From positions 38,556,751 through 38,620,750 of the forward strand of contig NC_037590.1 of assembly GCF_003073045.1 (NCBI RefSeq): a stretch of 64,000 bases of DNA, given 5' to 3'. The translations under genes and the position numbers were made by a program. Of this stretch, positions 38,301 to 48,300 are shown piece by piece. This stretch comes from Pomacea canaliculata (lineage: Eukaryota; Mollusca; Gastropoda; Architaenioglossa; Ampullariidae). Numbering within the stretch: the stretch's first letter is position 1; each line of letters opens with the position of its first letter. The notes below the pieces were generated by a model. The model did no database searches. It had not been told where the DNA came from and saw only the letters and a program-made list of their open reading frames with translations.

Positions 38301-41300
38301 TATCTCTTGAGCAAAATAGGCTGTTTGTTGAGATCTTAGCAATTAATAAACCTACTCATTTGAAAATAATTTCGCACTCAGGTTAGCCTTCCATACAATA
38401 CTGATGAGCACTACAGTTATTTGTGTCTGATTTCAGAAATATCAGAAATGGCAAGTGACCTTAGAGAACAGGTGGACTACCGCACCATCTATGTTTATGA
38501 AAACCAGAAGTGGTTTATGGTCGCTGGTTATTGTAGTAGGTTAGTATGCTATGTAGAACTTATTGTCAAAGTGTTTAATAGTGGTGCTTGCTTATCTAGT
38601 GCATTGTATATCATATTTCTTTCACTTTGTTTGCAAATTTTTGTTGTTATTGTCTGTAATAGCCAAATATTATTTTACTATTTTATAAGAATCTTATTCT
38701 TTTGTGCCTTCAGGGGAATTTTCAAAAACAACTTTGCCTGGACTACTCCCAAAGGAAAGTATGTTCAGTCCCGAAATGACATCAAACTACCATCTTCACA
38801 GTGGCAGTGGGTAAGAACAACTCTTAGTGCTTAAATGAAACCCAGGAAGAAAAGCTCACATAGACTTTGTTTGTAAGGACTGTGGATAATAAAGTGGATC
38901 CATTGTGACATCATACTTGATAGAAGATTGTGGGCCAGTAATAGATAGCCTCTGAGCTATATGTTTTGTTACACACCCATGGCATAGTTGCCATTCATTC
39001 ATGCCAACATTGAAGGAACAGTTAACCCCCTTCTCTAGGAGGGTAGTGTAAAAAAAAAAAAATGGCACTGTGCATAAATAAGGGAAGAAACTGTTGGTAC
39101 CTTTTGTAATTCTACAATGGATTACTTCCCTTAGGGAGCTGGGGGGGGGGGAGTCAACCAAAGGTATTTTGTTATATATGAAAGTAGGCAATGAGTCAGT
39201 TGATCAAGAGCCATTTTTGAGACGGTTGCCAGTTTCTCAATTTAACTTAGATTTGTACTCCAACAAATGAAAATGACAATATAATAAGAAGTAATGTTTG
39301 ATGTTTGTTCTAATAAACTCTATCATTGTTTGGCACTTTATGTTTGTGTGTATTGTGTAAATATCTTTTCTTTTAATTTCTACCTCATGACCTAAGCTCT
39401 CCCTTTCTCTGATGGTTGTCTTTATTGTATGTTTATATGTAGAAATATTGAAATGTTCATTTGTGCTAATTTCGTCTGTAGGGAACAAGTTAAAGAAATT
39501 CATCTTTAGAGAGACCAGTGCTTGAAACATTTCAAAAATACCTGCTAATTTGCTTGAGTACATTTGTGAAAAGTTGTTTGCTTTTCCTTTAAAGTGTCTG
39601 TTTATACATGTTTGCTGTATATTTCATGTCAAGGTTGGGGAATGGATGGTAGATTTTAGCACTGAAGGTGGTGTCAGCAATGAAGGTTGGCAGTATGCAT
39701 CCAGCTTCAGTGGGCCCTTCCACCCTAGCCAGCGAGCTCGTGACACCATACGACGTAGAAGATGGTTCAGGTCCGGACACTTTTCTGTTTGATTGCCATG
39801 TTGTTTCTGCTGACAGTTGTGAAGTATAAATGAAAATAAGTCAGATGGCATTCACCGTTCACTTTGTATTTTGTAAACATTGCATACTACTCATGGCTAT
39901 GCAAACCATCCTCAATTTTTCTTTTGTAAACTGTGTGTTTAGGAAATGCAAGCTTGTGACACAAGGCCCTTGGGTGAGTGTGGGACCACCAGAACTTTCT
40001 AGTCTATCACTACAGGTAGATCGTCCTGCGACCCCGACCCAGCCTATTGTTCTGTGGGCCATTGGTGCCAATGGAGATGTGCTGTGCAGAGATGGCATTA
40101 CACAAGCTCACCCAATGGTATGTATACAGGGAAGGCATATAGAAGTGGAGAAAGAGAATATATATGTGTGTGAATGAGGGTGTATTGCATGCATGCAATT
40201 CTGGGAGCAATTGTAAGATGGGAGGTGGCGCTAGAGTGGACAGGTTTTAAAACTTTTTTCTATTCCAAACCAAGCTAATACATCATTAGTGTACTTTTCA
40301 TGTTTTAACAATGCAGGGTACCAGTTGGATTCATGTTGCAACCACACTAGACAAGCCTTTTCAGTCTGTATCAGTTGGAGGGAAACATCGTGTGTGGGCT
40401 GTTGCTCAAGATGGTTCTGTGTGGTACAGGCCTGGAGTGACACCCTATACTCCTGCAGGTGTGTGGGAGGTGCCATAACTTTTGTTGTTTGTCAAGAACA
40501 GTTATTTTTGCTTTGGTTTTGTGACATCTCTTATTTCCCCTTTCTGTTTCTTGCTGCTTTTTATGGACTAGTTAAAAAAAAAAGAGCTTTCATAAAGAAA
40601 CCTTTTCTTTTCCTTAATAGTCATAAATTCCATGGATCACTTTTACGTCTAAGGTCATGTAGTAGTTAATTTTTAAGATGTTTTTTCTTTAAGGCATGTT
40701 CACGAGCTGAGATAAATTTTTCATAACTCTGTCATTGTCTTCCAGATATATTAGTTTCAATATGAAGAATATTAATAAATATGGAACCAGGTCTGTAGAA
40801 AGACTATTCGCCAAGTTCAGTTGCCTTAAAAAAAAGAGTGAAATTTACCACTTCTTCGTGATAAAAATAAGATATAAATTATTTGTACAGGCTCCTGCTG
40901 GATTCAGGTCGTACCTCCACCACCAGGAGGTTTGCATCTATGTCAAATTTCTGTCGGAGGTACAGCTGTGTGGGCTGTAGATACTAGTGGTAAGTACAAT
41001 GTGTGACTAAAAGATCTTTCTTTTCATCCGCAAATTTATAGTTTGATTCCGTGGTTAAAAAAATCCTAAAGCTGCCTCATACTACATATATTTCCTCATA
41101 CTTTGCAGGCAGCTTATGGCGCCGAGAGGAGATAACCCCAACATTTCCGGAGGGCACTCACTGGACTTATGTTTGCAATCACGTTCGCAGAGTGTCAGTT
41201 GGACCTCATGATGAGGTATTAGTGCTTTTGACACCAAATTGCTTTTTTAAAATAATATTTGACATTGTTTTGGAACTAATAATAATGAATATATATTTTG

Positions 41301-41918
41301 TTTACCATCTGACTAAAGTTCTAAAATAACAAAATGGGTAATGAAGTCACAAAATGTGTGAAATTTGATCTGCACAGGTCTGGATAGTGTCAGATGCAAA
41401 CTTTGGGCAAAACAAACATCCTGGAGGTGCAGTGTATCGGCGCCTGGGCATCAGTGAGACTGTGCCCTCTGGCACAGACTGGGACTTTGTGATAGGGGTA
41501 AGTGAATTTCTTTCTTCAGGTTAGATTAAAAGATAAATGATGGAGTAAATTTTTGAATTCTCTAAAAGATCCAAATTTATAAGAAACAAAATTATTCTAT
41601 ATTATTCTAGATATCGAAGGCAAGAGTACATTATGCAAGAAAGTATTAGTTTGGAAGACTGTGAGTTGCTCGTGAAGGTGGTTTGGCTGTATTTATTGCA
41701 GTGAGGCATATTAGGTTGGATTTTTAGTAAGGTGTGCAGCCAATATATATATATGCACACACAATCAGAGATAAAGATTTATAGCAGTAGTTATAATTTA
41801 TGTATCTAAATTAGCTTAAACTAAAATTGTTCTTCTCATCCAATGATCACCAAATTGCTGAAATATTTTTCAGCCTGGATGGCATTACATAACCATTCGT
41901 GGAGCAGTATCCAAGTAA
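26317..41918 (+). CDS. TECPR1: Tectonin beta-propeller repeat-containing protein 1
   Basis: Twenty-two in-phase exons: 26317-26550, 26983-27171, 27679-27801, 28568-28690, 29324-29501, 30943-31043, 31647-31769, 34140-35631, 36061-36194, 36674-36823, 37200-37340, 37529-37668, 37910-38037, 38437-38539, 38714-38810, 39634-39770, 39943-40117, 40317-40458, 40891-40989, 41109-41215, 41378-41497 and 41874-41918. They give about 1426 residues (human 1165). Order: tectonin repeat; first DysF region (from 'YENQ' to 'RKRKWIRFRRF'); tectonin repeats; a Ser/Thr-rich linker in the 1.49-kb exon 8, ending in a Trp-rich stretch near 35560-35630 that aligns with the human ATG5-interacting area; PH-like region (exons 10-12); second DysF region ('YENQKWF' to 'RRRRWFRKCK'); tectonin repeats. 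In mammals it binds sphingomyelin on damaged lysosomes and brings ATG5-ATG12. The length excess lies in the linker. Confidence 0.95.
29670..30110 (-). mobile_element. CR1/L2-like LINE 3' fragment with (ATT)n tail
   Basis: On the minus strand an 86-codon open frame reads 'IVPPYQPSRSLRS', 'GARAFKNAAPKLWNALPSS' and 'TFRKKLKIHLF'. This is the C-terminal block of CR1/L2-like ORF2. It is followed by a short tail and a run of TTA triplets (29672-29694 on the plus strand), a common 3' end for these elements. It is 5'-truncated, in TECPR1 intron 5. The frame is fully open, so the copy is younger than its relatives in CIAO3. Confidence 0.75.
31111..31229 (+). repeat. Three-copy 40-bp tandem repeat
   Basis: Units at 31111-31150 and 31151-31190 differ at only three positions or so. 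A third, more diverged unit follows at 31191-31229. Each contains 'gagctagtagtgag' or a variant. It is in TECPR1 intron 6, with no evident function. Confidence 0.8.
31872..31911. repeat. Left target-site duplication of the 1.7-kb LINE
   Basis: These 40 bases are identical to 33647-33686. They directly flank the 3' end of the LINE insertion (minus orientation). Confidence 0.9.
31912..33646 (-). mobile_element. 5'-truncated LINE insertion (RTE-like) in TECPR1 intron 7
   Basis: The minus strand carries the RT and C-terminal part of a non-LTR ORF2. In order: 'WRGITLLSLTSK', 'NFIDLEKAFDSIHRESLW' (motif A), 'QGCILSPFLFILAMDW' (motif B), 'LDFADDIALLSHRHQDM' (motif C, FADD intact), 'FTYLGSKMSNTG', 'YGSESWKMT', and the tail 'GRPKETWRRT' to '[12 protein letters not shown]' followed by a stop. 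The endonuclease is missing. A few frame changes break the reading, so it is dead. Perfect 40-bp duplications on both sides mark a target-primed insertion of modest age. The phrasing fits RTE-like elements, but the clade is not certain. Confidence 0.9.
33647..33686. repeat. Right target-site duplication of the 1.7-kb LINE
   Basis: A 40-of-40 match to 31872-31911, directly at the truncated 5' end of the LINE. Confidence 0.9.
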
Positions 41919-42647
41919 CTCCTGAAAAGCATGCATCTACTGTAGAAAACCACTCCACTCAGTAATGGTTTTTCCAATTATCATTCCTTCATTTATGGTG
42001 AGTGTGCAGCAAGACATTATTTTATAAGGGCTAAAAATTTCCAGGTGCAGTTAAGAAAAGATTGCTCATTTGGGAGTTGCTCAGACTGTACTCTGTGCTA
42101 TTTTTGTACAAGTAGTTGTTTTTTTTAATTGGTTCTTGTGAATGCTGCTTTGTATTTCAGTTTATTGTCAGGCATTCTCCGAAAAAATGTAAGATGTGTG
42201 ATGTGCTGTGCACCTTTCGGTGCCTTGTGTTCAAGGTGTTAAATACCTTTGACTCCAGTATAGGAGAAGCTGTAAAATACTCTAAACCTGGTACATTAGA
42301 CGTCTCTTGTAACCACTAAGTTGTAAACATGTGAGCAGCGATTTTTTTGTTTTTATTCAGACATGAGACAGTATTTTCAACCAATAAGACTATTAGCTAA
42401 CCACAGGAGAAGACCTTGATCAGAAGCATTTAAAAAATCCTTTCTTTTAAAACCAGAAATAAGAGATTTATGGGATAATTCTGCTGTCTTGACAGTTGAG
42501 GTTTTTTTTTCCTTGACTGGTGTGATTTATTCCGATATTACTAGCAGCATTTTTTACGGCATCTTTAGTGATCCAACTATGGACAAGACTCATCAGATTC
42601 AAGCCAATTTCATATATGCTGATGGTGTTGTATATTTGTTGAAGATT

Positions 42648-42653
42648 AATAAA
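42648..42653 (+). promoter_or_regulatory. Candidate poly(A) signal of TECPR1
   Basis: This AATAAA, 730 bases past the stop codon, is the first canonical hexamer on the plus strand after TECPR1. Confidence 0.4.
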
Positions 42654-42929
42654 GAACTGGCATGGGCACATCTTTATCTGCTGATAGTTCTAGGTTTCAG
42701 CCTGGTTCAGGCAGTCAAGAATTTTGTTCTGAGTTTTTTTTAAATGCCAGTCAACAGTGAACTGTATTTTTGAGTTCATTGGCATAAATTTCTTTTCTTA
42801 ATTTCCCCAAACCCAGTATAATAGATGTGGCATCTGCAACGACACATTTTACTCAGCAGTCCTTCTCTTTATCTTCTTTCCACTTTGATTCACTCCATTG
42901 TTTCTGGTACTGGTCCTTAATACCTCTCC

Positions 42930-43310
42930 AAACTCACTCCTATCTATACTCCTGCATGACTTCTTCACTCATTTTCTGACATCAAACTTCTTCGAGTCCC
43001 ACTAAGGCAAAGATGTATGGACAAATGTCTTTCTACCAAGCCTTATCAACTGATTGCCCGTAAGCCTTCAACATTCTGATTTTCTTACCACCTTTAAGTC
43101 AAAACTTAAGACATGTCTTTTCAGCCTGAGACTTCATTGTGACCCTGTTGTCACCAAGAGCATGCATAATGTGTCTGTGTAGGTGTGTCTGTGGTACGGT
43201 CTAGTGATTCAGTTCACTTGGATCGGTCTGTATGTCATTTCTGTAAAGTGCTCTGAGCTAATCAGGGAAAGCGCTATATAAATTTCCATCATTGTTATTA
43301 TATTCAAGTG
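42930..43310 (+). mobile_element. CR1/L2-like LINE 3' fragment
   Basis: The plus strand retains 'LLRVPLRQRCM' and then 'FLTTFKSKLKTCLFSL', echoing the last block of CR1/L2-like ORF2. A tail follows, 'aaagcgctatataaattt', typical of these LINE 3' ends. It is decayed, with shifts of frame. Confidence 0.6.
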
Positions 43311-43413
43311 TCCTAGACACATCCATGCAACCTTTTTCTAGTTAACAAATGAAACTAGGGCCAGTCTGACTGCTGAATCTCTTTAACCTGGATTACCATA
43401 TTAAGGTTTAAAG

Positions 43414-43594
43414 CAGCGGTTCTCAACCTATGGGGCGCGATGGGCTTACATGGGGGGCGCGAAGGTGGTCATTTTTTTAAAAGTTTCTTATACCGGTATT
43501 AGTGAAATTAGCTTACATTGCTGGCTAAGGGGAGCGCGCGGACGTACCTTTGTTCGTCAGGGGGGTGTCACAAGTAAAAGGTTGAGAACCGCTG
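43414..43594. mobile_element. hAT-type MITE, 181 bp
   Basis: Perfect 15-bp inverted ends: 'cagcggttctcaacc' at 43414-43428 and its complement at 43580-43594. An exact 8-bp duplication 'gtttaaag' flanks both sides (43406-43413 and 43595-43602). The 8-bp duplication and the CAGNGGTTCTCAACC end are the marks of the hAT superfamily, notably the Charlie-like group. The interior has no coding capacity. Confidence 0.93.
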
Positions 43595-44404
43595 GTTTAA
43601 AGTGTTGATAATAGCCTTTATGCACATTACAAAACGAAAGACATAGCAACAGCACTGATAATTGAAAGAGATCAAATGAGCTGAGAGCTGCCCAAAAGCT
43701 GAAGAATGTTGTTCAAGGCAAGGCTTATAATTTAGTTGGGACTGTGGTCTGTGTTGGTCAGTTTTGCAGGGACCTCTACCATTTTTTGCTACAGCACATG
43801 GGATGTTAGCTATGGATATGATCAAAAGATGGGAACCCGCAAGGTCTACGCCATCTTGAGTCAAGTCATTTCATTGAATGGGAGCTAACCCTTTGTGGGG
43901 TAGGGGCATAACAGGGAGTATGCAGAGAATCTAATAAGTTGACCAAACTGAAAATTATGGCAGTTGGGATGAACACAATATAGACTTTCTGCTGTAATAA
44001 TGTTATTAAAAAATTCTCCAGAATCGCTATGGCTATTATGTGTTTCATGATAAATGCTTTTTTTAAATGTTATTGGGGGTATAATCTTAGAAATTTTTAT
44101 ATTTTTGTCTCATTTATTGATCTTTTTAACTGTTACTACTGCAATTGCTGTAATGTGTAGAGTGCTAAGCATACACATGCATGTGCAATTATATACCCAA
44201 GACAATGTTTAAAAAAGAAAAGGTATTAATGCTCATAACTAGTTTTGTTTGTGTTAAGATGGTAATAATCATTCAAAATGTTAATGGCATTCTTTGGAGA
44301 AAGTATTTCTATGCAACACTGCAAGCATTCCATGAGGCAAGAATTTTTTAAAGGCATTTGTGCAAGGAGGACCCAAAGTATTCAGGCATTTGATTTTAAC
44401 TGCG

Positions 44405-44690
44405 GTGAGTTGGGAAGTGGATAGTTCAGTGGTTAGAGCACTGGCGTCCAAGCTGGCAGCACACACTGGTTTAATGCCTGATTAGTGCAGCAAACATCTC
44501 TTAGTCAGCCCAGCTGGTGAGAATGGGTACCTGACTTCTCAGAGGGTTGGGAAAGGTAAACCAACAAGGGAGAGGAGATGGACACCGCCCTTACACAAAG
44601 CTGGCCCTAAGAAAAGTGAGGTCTCTTAACGCTTCACTCCCCAACCATCTGAAAAGTTTAGTGGATGACCTTACCTAATCACTGTTTACA
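44405..44690 (+). mobile_element. tRNA-derived SINE
   Basis: The head has a pol III A box 'tagttcagtgg' (44422-44432) and a weakened B box 'ggtttaatgcc' (44468-44478), spaced as in a tRNA. The body includes 'gaatgggtacctgacttctc', 'gggttgggaaaggtaaa' and 'caccgcccttacacaaagct', which I recognise from common gastropod SINEs. I did not find clear target duplications, so the ends are approximate. Confidence 0.7.
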
Positions 44691-45362
44691 AAAAGTACAA
44701 ATTGTTCATAAAATCAAGTCTAAACATTAAACCTAAGAAATAATCTTTAAATAATTTATGTGATATTTTCTTGACCCTCCTTCATTCCCAACTTTCCTTA
44801 TAAAATAGCCTTTATTCAGGGGTAAAAAGTTTTTTTTTGTATTTTTTTAATTGCACACTTGAATATGTGCTTTGCTTAACCATAGGTGTTAAGTGTTTAT
44901 GATGTTCTATTATTATTATAGAAAATGTTTTATGTTTGATAAATCCTTCCAAAATTATCTCTTTTTATTCAGAATTAGTAGCAGTGTAATTTAATGCTTA
45001 ACATTTAGTAATTAAGAATATCTGTGAAAAATGAAAACATCTTCATGCCTGATGGCTTATTCTTGGCATTACATGTATTAATTTCACTGATTTCAATAAA
45101 ACTTTTGACCAAAGTTTCTTTTTCCTTGCATCTCTGGAAAGCTTCAACTTTTGAATGCCTGGTGTAAAGATGTTGATTATCTGATTTTGCAGAGATATTT
45201 TTGCTTTTTCCACATAGCTGAATTAAGATCAGATGCTTACTGAACATGCACCACATATGCAGACCTTTTATTACCACTGGATACACCAAAAACAACTTTA
45301 CCGCCTGTATTTATATGAAGATCTCAACACTACATATAATGCACTGCTTTATGAGACTTGTA

Positions 45363-48300
45363 CTACTGGATCTGGTTGTAATATTTACGATTTAAATTTC
45401 TGTTGGCAAAACTAATTCTGAAACCATTGGATGACTTAATGACTTCCCTCTCTTGCTGTTGGGAACTGCATCTTTCAATCTGCTTCTTGGAATTTTTAGC
45501 AACAAGTTTCCCAGCTTCTCGCTCTTTTGCCTGAGGAAACTTTTCCCACTGTTTGCTTTTCACAAGAGTGTGACCACTCTCCCACTGTTTGTTACCTGTA
45601 ACAACAGTGCCACCAATGTCAGTAGATCTTTCTTCTTGTCTCCAAGTTCTAACATGTGTTCTTCTGTTCTTCACTGGTGTTTTCTTTTTCTCTGAAACAC
45701 ATAAAATATTTTTTGGGGGCTTGGATCCTATCAATAGCTGCCTACTCTACACCAGAATCAGATTTTTTGTACGGTTACATCTTCATTAAAAATAGCCAGT
45801 ACATTCATTTATTTTGTGTTATATTTGTAATCTATTCTTACACTTCACCTTTCAGCAATCAAAATTAAAAAGAAAGTATAAAAATGTAAAAGCATCAAGA
45901 ACCCTTTTTTATCTCCCCAAGTCTTCATGGAAAAATTAAATTCCCAGGTTCAAAACCTTACAAGTACATAGTCAATAAACCAGCTAAAATAATGTTAATT
46001 AAATCCTCCTATATAATCTAAAGCATAAAATAACAGAACAGAAGTAACTGAAGTTATCTACTTCTGGAATTCCAAACCCCTCAAGCATGGATTATAAATT
46101 TACAATATGAGTGAACAGTAACCGTCTCCTTGGAACATTTACCTGGTGGGCTTTCATTATAGTAATATGCCTCTGTGCTGCAAGACTCTGTCCACTTTCT
46201 TTTAGTTTTTGGCCCTTGGTAGTTATGTGGCCTGTTGCCCATTTCCGAATGCAAGCTTTCCTGTGATGGCCTGTCATAACCACCACCATGACCAGCACCC
46301 ATTCTTTGGTGAGGATGGTTCCCAGAGCTGCATGGTTGTGTCTGCTTTGGGCTTTTTGTGTCAGCATATAAGGATGATAATTTAGGGGTGTGTTTTTCAG
46401 ACTTGCCTCCTCTAGGAACATTCTGCTGCTTGTCAACCAACTTTTGAATCTTCTCTGAAAGGTGATTAAAACAATCACTTAGAAAAATTAAGGCTGATAT
46501 AACAATAAAGGTAGGAGCAGTTGAGCCTTTTTTTACCTTCTCCTTTTATTAAGTATTTTCCAGGGTCATCAATATCTCACATTTGTCAGACCATTACCAG
46601 TTAAAAACACAAAAACAAAGCAAATTATGCAAAAATAACTGTGATGACTACATCAGCATCTTTATGTGTCTTTTACACACCAACGATGGTTACACACACA
46701 AAGATAAGAGCAGTATCTCACATTATCCACAACACTTACTCTGGTCTCTCTGAAATCTTGCATCATCTAGGACATACTTGGATACAAATGGATAAGGGGC
46801 AAATGAATACCTATCCATTCGCTCCTCCCTGCACTCCTGTTAGGACACACAAGTATACAACTTTTAAAATAGCCCAGAAGTCAATAACGACATGCACTAT
46901 AGCAATTTCAACTACTAAATATACCAGCAACACATATAGGCACACTCCCACCCCAAATACTGCTTTCCAAAACTGCAAAAATAATACAGGCCATCACTGT
47001 GAAACTGCAAAACATTGGCACACATCTATTAACAAAGCCAAAACATTACTGTTCTGTTCTCTTCCCTTTTTGCAATAGCTGGTGTTCATCATTAATTTTA
47101 CTTTAAAGCCATCAGTTACATTTTCAGCCTTTAATAACAATGGCAGGGAGCATGCTAGTAAATTTTTTTTTTTTAATCAAGAATTGCCTTTTTGAAAGAA
47201 TAACTTGTGTCAAACATGAAATTAAGCTCATTGCTTCTTGCAAGCTGTTAACTGCTATAGAAATGTAAATTTTTATATCTTTTAATGAACCAAGCCTACT
47301 TATTTCAAAATAATTTTTCACTCGGTTCAGCCTTTCATATGTAAAAGTAGTATGTTTTGGGATACACAGAAAGAGTTAATCTGCAAGATGAGTGTCAGAA
47401 AGCTCTAAAAGGCATGACAAACTGCAGTGCTGTTTTAATGTATTTTCTGCACCAATATGCTACTGATCAATGGGTCTAGTATACCTACAAAAGCAAAGTG
47501 TCCTTTACTGGCACAATTACAGCAGTATACTCTCGTGTTCCTCTTGTTTTTTGTCCTGGACAAAGACGCAAGATCTGGGCTCTGAAAGTGAAATACTTGA
47601 CTAGACATTTTATGGTTATTTTACATAAGATATTATCATTGCTATCTAAGCGTGCAACACATTTTTAAAGTAAACAACTATCAGTGTACAGCAAACATGC
47701 AGTTTTTAAAATGGCATCAATCTATCACATTAATTCTGAGGGGCAACTTAAGACTGTTGGCAATAAAGAAAAGACTTCAGGTAGCTTAAAACTTACTACA
47801 ACGTGATGCTGCCGCCACTGATCTGGACAAGCCTGTAAGAGATAAATGAATCCAATATTTATCATCTTACTATACACAACACCATTCAGTTTTAGTCACT
47901 AATTTTAGTGATGCAGATGGCAAAAGGGAAACAATGTATGCACACAATAATACTTGATTACCAAAGAGAAATTGTGATTCACATATTTTTTCCATTTGCA
48001 TTCATCTTCTTCTAAGTCCAAGACAAACACATAAGGAGCTGGCAAAAAATATGAATATCTTGACACCCTTGCAAAGGCATTTGCTACAATAGGTTAATTG
48101 GAATCAAAATACGAGGAGAAAAAAAATCACTGACTCCATTTATATACATCCATGGATCAAGTAATTCTCCCACTGCATATCTGCATGCACACACACACAC
48201 AAACAATGAAGCAACACTCACACTCTTGATGTGCCCTTTTCTCTGGCATCGTCTGCACACCATATTTGGGTCTCGACGTGAGTTAGGGCATTTCTGACTG

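Larger units (their letters stand above)
41919..45362. other. Intergenic region TECPR1 / ZCCHC7 (convergent)
   Basis: This region contains the TECPR1 3' UTR, then an old CR1/L2-like LINE tail, a hAT-type MITE, and a tRNA-derived SINE (each listed separately), followed by the ZCCHC7 3' UTR. A minus-strand AATAAA at 44811-44816 could end ZCCHC7. No other gene is seen. Confidence 0.6.

Noticed and set aside
38421-38834. 137-codon open frame as a separate gene
   Set aside because: It is simply TECPR1 exon 13, the intron read through, and exon 14.
46641-47078. 145-codon plus-strand open frame
   Set aside because: It lies antisense over a ZCCHC7 exon (46740-46836) and introns, has a composition typical of chance frames, and has no family match.
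47485-47488. Alternative donor four bases downstream for the ZCCHC7 exon 47489-47581
   Set aside because: It would shift phase and lose the last cysteine of knuckle 5; the donor at 47488 joins in frame to an exon starting Glu-Cys and completes the knuckle.
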